This document shows, piece by piece, positions 1-8,194 of a stretch of 45,297 bases of DNA. Both the position numbers and the translations under genes were made by a program. The notes beneath the pieces are model-generated. The model saw only the letters and a list, made by a program, of their open reading frames with translations. It searched no databases and was not told where the DNA came from. The stretch lies in NCBI GenBank assembly GCA_946626755.1, contig CAMOUW010000004.1, positions 1 through 45,297 of the forward strand, in the 5' to 3' direction. The stretch comes from an uncultured Clostridia bacterium (GTDB lineage: Bacteria > Bacillota > Clostridia > Lachnospirales > Lachnospiraceae). Position 1 is the first letter of the stretch, and every line of letters starts with the position of its first letter.

Positions 1-113
1 TCTTTCCCCGCTATATGCTCTGTGGTCTCCTCCAGCACCCGGGTCAGGATACGTACTTCTTCTTTTATAAATTTTTCGTCGCTGCTCTGCTCGAGCTTCT
101 GGTTTCTTATCAT
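1..113 (-). CDS. N-terminal fragment of a hypothetical protein (runs off the window edge); MIRNQKLEQSSDEKFIKEEVRILTRVLEETTEHIAGK...
   Basis: ATG at 113 (minus) preceded by a strong AAAGGAGG Shine-Dalgarno; open to the window edge. Confidence 0.55.
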   Translation of the reverse strand, partial: MIRNQKLEQSSDEKFIKEEVRILTRVLEETTEHIAGK

Positions 114-135
114 ATATTCTTCCTCCTTTGTCCCT

Positions 136-1020
136 CTAATTTTCGAATCTTCCGCTTGCGCCGCAGGGAAGGACCAGACCTTCTCCCCCCACAGGAAGCC
201 CGACCTCGTCTGCGATCACATTTCCACCGGAGACCTTTTTTCTGTCAAGCGCCGTCTTTAATATATACGACAATACCCCCGGCTGAAGTCCCGTAGTATA
301 GGAATTTATCAGAAATGCCACAGGGTTTTCTGATAACAGTTTAGCACATGTCTGCACCAGCGGGTATATACAGTCTTCTATTTTCCAGATCTCACCCTTG
401 GGACCGCGTCCGTAGGAAGGAGGATCCATTATAATAATATCGTATTTGCTCTCCCTGCGTATCTCTCTTTGTGTAAATTTCACACAGTCGTCCACAAGCC
501 ATCTTACGGGAGCATCTCCAAGCCCTGAGCTTACCGCATTTTCCTTTGCCCAGCTCACCATACCCTTGGAAGCATCCACATGGGTAACCGACGCTCCGGC
601 TGCAGCGCAGGCAAGGGTAGCTCCTCCGGTATATGCAAACAGATTCAGGGCTTTTACCGGTCTGCCGGCTTTTTTTATAAGCCCTGCGATCCATTCCCAG
701 TTTACGGCCTGCTCGGGGAAAACTCCGGTATGCTTGAAGCTGAAGGGCTTCAGGTTAAATGCAAGCTGCTTTCCCGCCGATCTCAGATCATAGTGGATCT
801 GCCACTGCTCCGGCAGATCAAAAAACTCCCATTCACCGCCTCCTTTGGCACTTCTGTGATAGTGGGCATTAGGCTTTTTCCAGCCTTTGTGTACTTTCGG
901 AGTATCCCATATCACCTGCGGATCCGGACGGATCAGAAGATAATCTCCCCATCTTTCCAGCTTTTCTCCCGCGGATGTATCCAGCACCTCATAATCCTTC
1001 CAGTTGTCCGCTATAAACAT
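136..1020 (-). CDS. Class I SAM-dependent (rRNA-type) methyltransferase
   Basis: ORF 294 aa with LNLFAYTGGATLACAAAGASVTHVDASKGMVSWAKENA SAM-binding motif and IMDPPSYGRGP catalytic-type motif. Confidence 0.85.
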   Translation of the reverse strand: MFIADNWKDYEVLDTSAGEKLERWGDYLLIRPDPQVIWDTPKVHKGWKKPNAHYHRSAKGGGEWEFFDLPEQWQIHYDLRSAGKQLAFNLKPFSFKHTGVFPEQAVNWEWIAGLIKKAGRPVKALNLFAYTGGATLACAAAGASVTHVDASKGMVSWAKENAVSSGLGDAPVRWLVDDCVKFTQREIRRESKYDIIIMDPPSYGRGPKGEIWKIEDCIYPLVQTCAKLLSENPVAFLINSYTTGLQPGVLSYILKTALDRKKVSGGNVIADEVGLPVGGEGLVLPCGASGRFEN

Positions 1021-1052
1021 ATTTTGCTCCTTTTATATTTACATTTTTGTAT

Positions 1053-2771
1053 TTACAAAATATAGCGCGCCATTTTCTCCGCACACTTTATCCCATCTAC
1101 CGCTGCTGACATAATGCCGCCGGCATATCCCGCACCTTCTCCGCAGGGAAAAAGCCCCTTTACCTCTGACATACCCGTATCATCCCTGGGTATGCGTACC
1201 GGTGATGATGTACGGGATTCCACTCCGGACAGACATGCACCGTCCATGTCAAATCCCGGGATACGCCTGCCGAAATCCTCCATACACTCCAAAAGAGACA
1301 TGGAAATAAAGTCGGGAAGCACCCGTCTTAGATTGGAAAATGCAAAGCTTCCCTTTATGGATGGTATCACATTTCCACAACCTTTACTTTCTTTATTTAT
1401 CACAAAATCTCCCCACAGCTGTACGGGTACTTGCCCTTTCCCTTCAATGAATGCAGCTTTTTCCAGCTTGCGCTGAAACTCCATACCGTCCAGTACACCC
1501 GGCCCGAAATCTTCTCCCGAAACCGTCACCACCAGGGCGCTGTTGGCGTTTCTTCCGTCCCGTGAATGGTAGCTCATTCCGTTTACGCAGATCATCCCCT
1601 CCTCCGAGGATGAATTTACCACGAAGCCGCCCGGACACATGCAGAATGAATATACTCCCCTTCCTTCTTTTGTGTGAGCTGTCAGCTTATAATCCGCCGC
1701 CGGGAGAACCTTATTTTTCCGAAGCGCTGCGAAATCCTCTCCATACGCATATCTGTCAATGATCTCCTGGGGATGTTCAATGCGTACCCCCACGGCAAAC
1801 GCTTTCTGTTCCATAGGCACTCCCGCGCCGTAAATCTGCTCAAAAGTATCTCTTGCACTGTGACCTATAGCAAGGCAGATCCCGTCTGCAGGGATTTCTT
1901 CCATTTTCCCCGTTCTCAGATCCTTATATGTGCAAGCCCTGACATTTCCGGCATTATCCCGTAAAAAAACGTCAAATCTGGCGTTGAACCTCACCTCGCC
2001 GCCGAGACCTTCGATCTCGCTCCTGATGCCTTGGATCACATTTACAAGGATATCCGTTCCGATGTGCGGCTTACTTTCATAAAGTATATTTTCAGGAGCA
2101 CCATGGCGCACAAAGGTATTCAGCACCTCTCTTGCCCTTCCGCCTCCGGATCCTGTGCCGGTATTTAGCTTTCCGTCTGAAAATGTACCGGCGCCGCCTT
2201 CGCCGAACTGGACATTTGAATTTTCATCAGGCTTTCCTGTTTCAAAAAATCTATCAACATCTTTTATGCGGTCACCGGCACATTTCCCCCGTTCTAAAAC
2301 TATGGGACAAAATCCTGCTTTCGCCAGCATCAGAGCACAAAACATCCCTGCCGGCCCAAATCCGATTATCACCGGGCGGGCTTTGGGCCTGTTATTTTTA
2401 TCTGCCGTGTAAGATCCTGAAGTTTTTGTAAATAAGCCATCTTCCGGCACCTTTGCGGTTTTATTTTCTGCGCCTGTATACGGCATCTTGCCTTGCAAGC
2501 CGGACATAACAGCAAAATCATAGTTTTCTTCTTCTGCCGTCTTTATCCTCCTCCTGTCGGCCCCCTTGGGCACTTCAAAGGCTCCGTCCGTGATCCTTAC
2601 GCTGTATACAAAAAAAATATCCGGCTTCTTCCTGGCATCTACAGATCTTTTCATAATCTCAAATTCCGGACATTTTTCCGTATTTTTTATACCCAGTACC
2701 CTGCATACCTTTTTTTTCAGATCAAAATCCGTATGCCCCGGTGCCAGTTTTATCTGCTCAACTATAATCAT
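1053..2771 (-). CDS. NAD(P)/FAD-dependent oxidoreductase (FAD-dependent dehydrogenase family)
   Basis: ORF 572 aa; GFGPAGMFCALMLAKAGFCPIVLERG dinucleotide-binding motif; GEGAGYAGGIMSAAVDGIKCAE C-terminal motif. Confidence 0.88.
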   Translation of the reverse strand: MIIVEQIKLAPGHTDFDLKKKVCRVLGIKNTEKCPEFEIMKRSVDARKKPDIFFVYSVRITDGAFEVPKGADRRRIKTAEEENYDFAVMSGLQGKMPYTGAENKTAKVPEDGLFTKTSGSYTADKNNRPKARPVIIGFGPAGMFCALMLAKAGFCPIVLERGKCAGDRIKDVDRFFETGKPDENSNVQFGEGGAGTFSDGKLNTGTGSGGGRAREVLNTFVRHGAPENILYESKPHIGTDILVNVIQGIRSEIEGLGGEVRFNARFDVFLRDNAGNVRACTYKDLRTGKMEEIPADGICLAIGHSARDTFEQIYGAGVPMEQKAFAVGVRIEHPQEIIDRYAYGEDFAALRKNKVLPAADYKLTAHTKEGRGVYSFCMCPGGFVVNSSSEEGMICVNGMSYHSRDGRNANSALVVTVSGEDFGPGVLDGMEFQRKLEKAAFIEGKGQVPVQLWGDFVINKESKGCGNVIPSIKGSFAFSNLRRVLPDFISMSLLECMEDFGRRIPGFDMDGACLSGVESRTSSPVRIPRDDTGMSEVKGLFPCGEGAGYAGGIMSAAVDGIKCAEKMARYIL

Positions 2772-2787
2772 CGAATCCTCCGTAACA

Positions 2788-3600
2788 CTATCCCATAATA
2801 TTGGGCAGCAATGCTATACTTGGCAGCACTATAATAACCGCTGCAATGATCATCCTGCGTCTCATACTCTGCCATGCCGCAGATGACAACTCCTGTGTCT
2901 TGGGGATCCGAAGGATCACCAGAATAACCGATGCAGACAGAAAAATGAAATAGGCATTTATCAGAAACAGGTAGGCTGCACCTGAAAGCATAAGCCAGTT
3001 GCCGTTTGCAATAGAGTATCCGCAAGTACAAAGAGGCGGCATAAGAGCAGTGGCTATAGCCACACCCGGGATGATATTATTTGCCTTCTCCTGCCTGGTC
3101 TGACCTATTATGCCCGCCAGACCGCCGAATGTGGCAATAAGTACGTCAAAAAGTGAAGGATTGGTGCGGGCTATAAGCTCAGCGGTCGGTTCCTTGACCG
3201 GGGAAATAAGGAAAAACAAAGTAGATGCGCCCACGCTGATAATAATCTGCATGATAAAACCAAGCAGGTACCGTCTCATTTTCATAAAATCAGCAGAAAT
3301 AACGCAGTATGCCGTGGCAAGTATAGTGCTCATGATCGGTGAGATCAGCATCGCTCCTATAATAACAGCCGTAGAACCCGTATTTAATCCCACAGAAGCT
3401 ATAACAATAGCGCAAAGCATAACCAGCATATTTGTACCGGTAATAGTGCCGTTGCTCAACAGCCTGTATTGAATCTCCTCATGGGTCGCCACATCCTTCG
3501 TCAAAGAAAATGTCTTTTTAAAGATATTTTTAAACGACTCACCGCTTCTTTGGACTTTATCTTTATCCGGACTGTTGTCAGCCACACCATCACCTCCCAT
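2788..3600 (-). CDS. DUF389 / TIGR00341-like membrane protein
   Basis: ORF 270 aa; multiple TM segments; GSTAVIIGAMLISPIMSTI and PGVAIATALMPPL motifs typical of DUF389. Confidence 0.8.
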   Translation of the reverse strand: MGGDGVADNSPDKDKVQRSGESFKNIFKKTFSLTKDVATHEEIQYRLLSNGTITGTNMLVMLCAIVIASVGLNTGSTAVIIGAMLISPIMSTILATAYCVISADFMKMRRYLLGFIMQIIISVGASTLFFLISPVKEPTAELIARTNPSLFDVLIATFGGLAGIIGQTRQEKANNIIPGVAIATALMPPLCTCGYSIANGNWLMLSGAAYLFLINAYFIFLSASVILVILRIPKTQELSSAAWQSMRRRMIIAAVIIVLPSIALLPNIMG

Positions 3601-3855
3601 CGCACATACAGATCCAATCTAAATCATACCATCCGCTATAACCCAATTATCTCATCATTATACACAACAACCGCTCCCTTGACAAACACACACCCGCTAA
3701 AAACCGCGTAAAAAAACTCCGCCTAAAACATCAACCATTGTCATGTTACGGCATCTCAAAAATAATTTTTTTCATTCTCAAAACAACAACTCAAGCTGCT
3801 ACAACCCACACCTTCAAACTCTGCATATCCTCTTTAAAAAAAACGCCACCTCCAA

Positions 3856-3949
3856 ACTCTGCGTATGAATTACTATATTTTCGACGTCAAGCGGCAGCGT
3901 GGGAAAATATAGTTTTACTGCGTAAAATATAGCCATCCCTCATTCATAC
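3856..3949 (+). repeat. Hairpin repeat copy A (conserved loop GACGTCAAGCGGCAGCGTGG; stem ACTATATTTTC/GAAAATATAGT)
   Basis: Inverted repeat flanking the conserved loop; near-identical to copies B and C; distal part of the right arm interrupted. Confidence 0.85.
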
Positions 3950-3951
3950 AA

Positions 3952-3984
3952 AAAAGGATCCGTCATACAACGAATCCTCTTACT
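3952..3984 (-). terminator. Putative rho-independent terminator reading leftwards
   Basis: Minus strand AGGATTCGT-TGTATG-ACGGATCCT followed by TTTTTT. Confidence 0.5.
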
Positions 3985-4028
3985 ACAATTGCATTTCAAA
4001 AAACACAAACATTTCTTCCGAAATACTG

Positions 4029-4055
4029 TTCTGAACTAAAGTTTTGTGTTATAAT
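4029..4055 (+). promoter_or_regulatory. Putative toxin mRNA promoter with extended -10 (TGTTATAAT)
   Basis: TGnTATAAT at 4047-4055; weak -35-like TTCTGA at 4029-4034. Confidence 0.65.
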
Positions 4056-4076
4056 CTCACCGCTACCTAAAAACAA

Positions 4077-4094
4077 CCTCTTTTATGAAAGGGG
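4077..4094 (+). promoter_or_regulatory. 5' UTR stem-loop that would sequester the toxin Shine-Dalgarno
   Basis: CCTCTTT-TATG-AAAGGGG, 7-bp stem (one G-U) overlapping the SD. Confidence 0.55.
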
Positions 4095-4103
4095 GTGATT
4101 ATT

Positions 4104-4184
4104 ATGGACAGCATGCTGTCTTTTTGGGTATCTGTTGTGGCAAGCATAGTTGCTTACTATATTTGCAAGTGGCTTGACAGATAA
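4104..4184 (+). CDS. Fst-like small hydrophobic peptide, putative type I toxin (26 aa: MDSMLSFWVSVVASIVAYYICKWLDR)
   Basis: ATG preceded by AAAGGGGGTGATT SD; single TM plus KWLDR tail; below the ORF-track size threshold; own promoter and terminator. Confidence 0.8.
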   Translation: MDSMLSFWVSVVASIVAYYICKWLDR

Positions 4185-4247
4185 TTACTTTTAACGGTAG
4201 CAAGCCCCAAGGCCTAAGCCTTCCTTGATATAATTAATTAGGAATAG

Positions 4248-4279
4248 AAAAACCCCGAAGAAACGGCTTCGGGGTTTTT
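4248..4279. terminator. Bidirectional rho-independent terminator
   Basis: AAAAACCCCGAAG-AAACGG-CTTCGGGGTTTTT perfect palindrome with A/T tracts on both sides. Confidence 0.9.
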
Positions 4280-4306
4280 CGTATTATGGACTTCATGCTG
4301 TCATCC
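4248..4306 (-). ncRNA. Putative antisense antitoxin RNA of the Fst-like locus
   Basis: Minus-strand promoter (TTGCGC, 17 bp, extended TGG-TATGAT) at 4313-4341; region 4282-4302 repeats toxin initiation region 4100-4120 (19/21 identical); ends at the shared bidirectional terminator. Confidence 0.7.
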
Positions 4307-4312
4307 ACCGAC

Positions 4313-4341
4313 ATCATACCACGTCCAAACAATAAGCGCAA
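4313..4341 (-). promoter_or_regulatory. Putative antitoxin RNA promoter
   Basis: Minus strand TTGCGC-N17-TATGAT with TGn extended -10. Confidence 0.65.
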
Positions 4342-4366
4342 TGATTTTTTTACTGCCGCCTTCAAA

Positions 4367-4440
4367 CTCTGCGGATGAATTACTATATTTTCGACGTCAA
4401 GCGGCAGCGTGGAGAAAATATAGTACATTCATACGCAGAG
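4367..4440 (+). repeat. Hairpin repeat copy B
   Basis: CTCTGCGGATGAATTACTATATTTTC / GAAAATATAGTACATTCATACGCAGAG, about 25-bp stem around GACGTCAAGCGGCAGCGTGGA. Confidence 0.92.
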
Positions 4441-4484
4441 CAGACACATTTACACATGATTTTTCAAAAACCGACTCTTCCAAA

Positions 4485-4558
4485 CACTGCGGATGAATTA
4501 CTATATTTTCGACGTCAAGCGGCAGCGTGGAGAAAATATAGTAATTCATATGCAGAGT
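4485..4558 (+). repeat. Hairpin repeat copy C
   Basis: ACACTGCGGATGAATTACTATATTTTC / GAAAATATAGTAATTCATATGCAGAGT around the same loop. Confidence 0.92.
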
Positions 4559-4610
4559 ATAAAAAGTCCTCACACAACCCAAACAGTCATCTGCAAAACT
4601 CTCCCCTCAC

Positions 4611-4634
4611 GCAAAAAAAAGAGCCCTAAGGCCC
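4611..4634 (-). terminator. Terminator of the antiporter operon
   Basis: Minus strand AGGGCC-TTAG-GGCTCT-type hairpin followed by TTTTTTTT just past the stop at 4642. Confidence 0.6.
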
Positions 4635-4641
4635 TTCCCAT

Positions 4642-6642
4642 CTACCTCCATCCGGAGATAAAAGATATAACGATAAAATATATAACCGCCACAACACCTG
4701 CCCCAAACATAATCAAACTATATGACAACCCTTGAGGAATACGGCTGGGCTTCTCCTCTTCATTAAACGTACCAAACTCATTATTAAGCGGCGGGCTGAA
4801 ACGATCCTTACGTCCGAAGAAAATAATCTTCCTGTAAAGAGCCGTAAACCAATCCACCAGAGATCCCGCACATCTTGCAAAAAACGCTCCGATAAAAGGA
4901 AGCACCGTAAGAAGCGCCGGACGGTATACATACTTCTCCAGATCCAGTGCGGCAGGCCATGCATTCACATAAGACCTCTTAGTCTCTCCTGCCTTCCTTC
5001 TAAGCATACCCAGTCTCACAATGATCAGGTACGCTGCCACACCTCCCATAAGCGACTTCAAAGTACCGAAAATATTCACCCATGAGAAATAATGAACCGC
5101 ATGCTCCGGACTATGTCCGTGAAGGAAGCCCTGAGTCAGATCCGCGATACCGTCTGCCGAAAAATTCGGAACAGCCCCGATAAAAGGAAGAATAGCCGCG
5201 GAAATAATAAGAATCGCCGTCACAGGCTTAGACATATAATGCTTATTCGCATCAAACTCCGCCTGTTTTGCCGGATCATTATTCTTCTCCACAAACACTG
5301 CAAAAAACAGCTTCAGCATATAACAGCAGGTCATACCGCCGGCAATGATAAACAACACCTCGATAGACTTAAATCCCGCTGCCCATCCGGTATGCTCCGC
5401 CATCTCAATATACTCCACGATAGACTCGTGGATCAGCGTCTTACTTACATAACCGTTCCAAAGCGGCACACCGATCACACCAAGAATAGCAAATCCGGCT
5501 GTAAACATCAGCGCAGGCTTCTTACGTCCGAAACCTCTGATATCATTTAAGTTGAAGCTCTTCACATTCATGAATATCACGGCTGCCACCATAAACAGCG
5601 CCAGCTTAATAAGCGAATGATTCATCATATGAAGAATACTTCCACGAACCGCCAGTGCATTGTGATGTCCGAGCACCGCCTGCATACCTATGCCTACTAT
5701 AATAAATCCGATCTGGGACATAGACGAGCATGCCAGAGTACGTTTGAAATTATCCGACAAAATACCCATGATACCGCCAAGCAACGCCGTGGCAATACCA
5801 AACAGAGTAAGTGCCACACCCCATGAATGACAGTGAAGCAGTATCTGTCCGGTGATAACAAACATACCAAAAATACCGGCCTTACTTAAAATAGCCGAAA
5901 GAAGTGCCGTGCCCGGCTCCGGAGCCGCCGGATATGACTGCGGCAGCCATGTATGCAGCGGGAACATACCCGCCTTTACACCAAAGCCCACAAGCACCAG
6001 CGAGCATGCCCACATAACCATAGCATCACTTGCTCCGCTGTTTGCCACCGCATCTATCATGTGATCCATTTCCAGCGTACCTACTCTCGCCTGCAAAAGG
6101 AAAAGTCCCATAAGGGTAGCCAGACCGCCGAACACCGCAAAGCCCACATAAGACTTAGCCGCATTTATAACCTCTTTAGTCTCATTATGTATAACAAGCA
6201 CATAAGAAGTAAAGGACATAACCTCAAAGAATATAAATGTTGTATACAGATGGGTAGAAAGGAAAATACCCATAGTAGCTCCCAGGGTCCACAGCATAAA
6301 CATATAATATCTGTTTCTGTTCCTGCTCTCCAGCTTATTGAAATATTCCCTGGAAATAACTGTAGTAAAGAACCATATAAATCCGGCAAGCAGAGCCATC
6401 ATGGTTCTGAATCCGTCAGCCCTGAAATGCAGTCCCAGACCTGCGAAGGCGTGCCAGTGAAAATCATTTGTATCACTTGCGCCGGGTATGAGAACTATCG
6501 CAACAGCCAGTTCTATAGCCGTCACTATGATAATAAAGGCATCCCTACCTATCTTGCTGCCGCGCCCCACAAGATAACTTGCAAGACCTGCCGCAAAAGG
6601 GAAAAATACTAAAAACAAAAGTAAGAAATTGCCTTCAGCCAA
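4642..6642 (-). CDS. NuoL/MrpA-type proton-conducting antiporter subunit
   Basis: 666 aa, many TM helices; GVKAGMFPLHTWLPQSYPAAPEPGTALLSAILSKAG motif. Confidence 0.88.
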   Translation of the reverse strand: MAEGNFLLLFLVFFPFAAGLASYLVGRGSKIGRDAFIIIVTAIELAVAIVLIPGASDTNDFHWHAFAGLGLHFRADGFRTMMALLAGFIWFFTTVISREYFNKLESRNRNRYYMFMLWTLGATMGIFLSTHLYTTFIFFEVMSFTSYVLVIHNETKEVINAAKSYVGFAVFGGLATLMGLFLLQARVGTLEMDHMIDAVANSGASDAMVMWACSLVLVGFGVKAGMFPLHTWLPQSYPAAPEPGTALLSAILSKAGIFGMFVITGQILLHCHSWGVALTLFGIATALLGGIMGILSDNFKRTLACSSMSQIGFIIVGIGMQAVLGHHNALAVRGSILHMMNHSLIKLALFMVAAVIFMNVKSFNLNDIRGFGRKKPALMFTAGFAILGVIGVPLWNGYVSKTLIHESIVEYIEMAEHTGWAAGFKSIEVLFIIAGGMTCCYMLKLFFAVFVEKNNDPAKQAEFDANKHYMSKPVTAILIISAAILPFIGAVPNFSADGIADLTQGFLHGHSPEHAVHYFSWVNIFGTLKSLMGGVAAYLIIVRLGMLRRKAGETKRSYVNAWPAALDLEKYVYRPALLTVLPFIGAFFARCAGSLVDWFTALYRKIIFFGRKDRFSPPLNNEFGTFNEEEKPSRIPQGLSYSLIMFGAGVVAVIYFIVISFISGWR

Positions 6643-6673
6643 TGATATTCACCTCCTTTTCTAATAGTAATAA

Positions 6674-8155
6674 TTAAAACAAACCGCCTGCTATCATCTG
6701 AAATACATTTATAAAGGGATCCGGCCAGATACCGAAAAATACGGAAAATGCAGTAAGACCGATCATAGGTATAGTCATATATCCGTTGGGATCCTTTACG
6801 TCTTTGTTTAACTCCTTCACATCCGTATCCTTGCCGGGGAAATAAGCCTTAATGATGATCTCAAAAAGGTAAATGGTCGTAAGAAGCGCCGATACAATAA
6901 GCGCCGCCACACCTATGTAAGCAGGTACAAAATGAGACTCTACCGCCGCCTTGCCCATAAGCCATTTACTTGTTATACCCATCAGGGGCGGTATACCGAT
7001 AAGGCCCATAGAGCATATAGTAAAGCTTATCATAGTCAGGGGCATGGATCGTCCGAAGCCCTCCAGCTGGTCCACATACTCTCTTCCCGTTTTGTAAATA
7101 ATAGCACCTGCCACAAAGAAGAGGGTGATCTTAAGTACAGAGTGGAACAGCATATGGGAAAGTCCGCCCACCATACCTTCCGGCGTCATGATACAAAGTG
7201 AAAAAAGCATATATGACAGATTACTTACGGTTGAGTAAGCAAGTCTTCTTTTTATATGATTTTCCCTCAGTGCCATGGACGAACCGAATACTATGGTAAA
7301 TGATGCGGCAATGATAACCACATACTGTGCCCATGTACCTCTGAGGAAATCAGCTCCGAAGCTGAAATAAATAACTCTGGTTATGGCAAATATACCCGCA
7401 TTTACCACCGCCACCGCATGAAGCAGGGCTGACACCGGTGTAGGTGCCACACCCGCTGAAGGCAGCCAGTTGTAAAAGGGGAAGATCGCTGCCTTTACGC
7501 CAAATCCAAAGAAGGCGCAAAGGAAACCGATAAGAAGCAGCTGCTCGTGTCCCGCGATCCTGGCCATATCCGTGAGGATACCGCCGTATACAAAATCCAG
7601 GGATACTCCGAAATTCATCAGAAGCATTATGGAAATGAAACCGAATGACGCTCCCGTGATGGAGAATGCCACGTACTTCTTTCCCGCGGATGATGCTCTC
7701 TTGTCCATGGCATGCATAACAAGAGGGAGTGTCGCTACGGTAAGCAGCTCGTAAAACAGATACATGGTGATGAGATTGGCAGAAAAAGCTATTCCGCATA
7801 CAACACCAAATGACATGGTAAAGAAGGCAAAGAACTTGTTTTCCTTTCCTTCATGCTTCATATATTCAAATGAATAAAAAGTAGCTACTACCCAGAGTAT
7901 GGATACTATCATGCCAAATACCATGGACAGCCCGTCCACCTTCAGGGTAATGCTTATGGTATCCGTAAACCGCACAAGAGTAAATGGCTTACCCTTAAGC
8001 GTGAGCATGAGCACTATAGAAGCAATCATATTTGCGATGACAACTGTCGCCACATATATCTGTCTGGCTCTGCGCTCTTTAAAATTCAGACCCAGAAGTG
8101 CCAGTCCCATGGCAATGGGGAAAAACACCGGGATCAGTAAAAGTATAGATGCCAT
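6674..8155 (-). CDS. NuoM/N / MrpD-type antiporter subunit
   Basis: 493 aa; GFGVKAAIFPFYNWLPSAGVAPTPVSALLHAVAVVNAG. Confidence 0.88.
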   Translation of the reverse strand: MASILLLIPVFFPIAMGLALLGLNFKERRARQIYVATVVIANMIASIVLMLTLKGKPFTLVRFTDTISITLKVDGLSMVFGMIVSILWVVATFYSFEYMKHEGKENKFFAFFTMSFGVVCGIAFSANLITMYLFYELLTVATLPLVMHAMDKRASSAGKKYVAFSITGASFGFISIMLLMNFGVSLDFVYGGILTDMARIAGHEQLLLIGFLCAFFGFGVKAAIFPFYNWLPSAGVAPTPVSALLHAVAVVNAGIFAITRVIYFSFGADFLRGTWAQYVVIIAASFTIVFGSSMALRENHIKRRLAYSTVSNLSYMLFSLCIMTPEGMVGGLSHMLFHSVLKITLFFVAGAIIYKTGREYVDQLEGFGRSMPLTMISFTICSMGLIGIPPLMGITSKWLMGKAAVESHFVPAYIGVAALIVSALLTTIYLFEIIIKAYFPGKDTDVKELNKDVKDPNGYMTIPMIGLTAFSVFFGIWPDPFINVFQMIAGGLF

Positions 8156-8194
8156 CTCTCTTTGGTTTACTCCTTTCTTTGTTTTTTACAAAAA

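Noticed and set aside
3856-4558. Hairpin repeats considered as a CRISPR array
   Set aside because: Irregular spacing, whole unit is a palindrome with a constant loop, no unique spacers and no cas genes
4375-4629. Small ORFs (64-84 aa) in the 3.7-4.7 kb intergenic region
   Set aside because: They run through the hairpin repeats, lack RBSs and encode the repeat sequence itself
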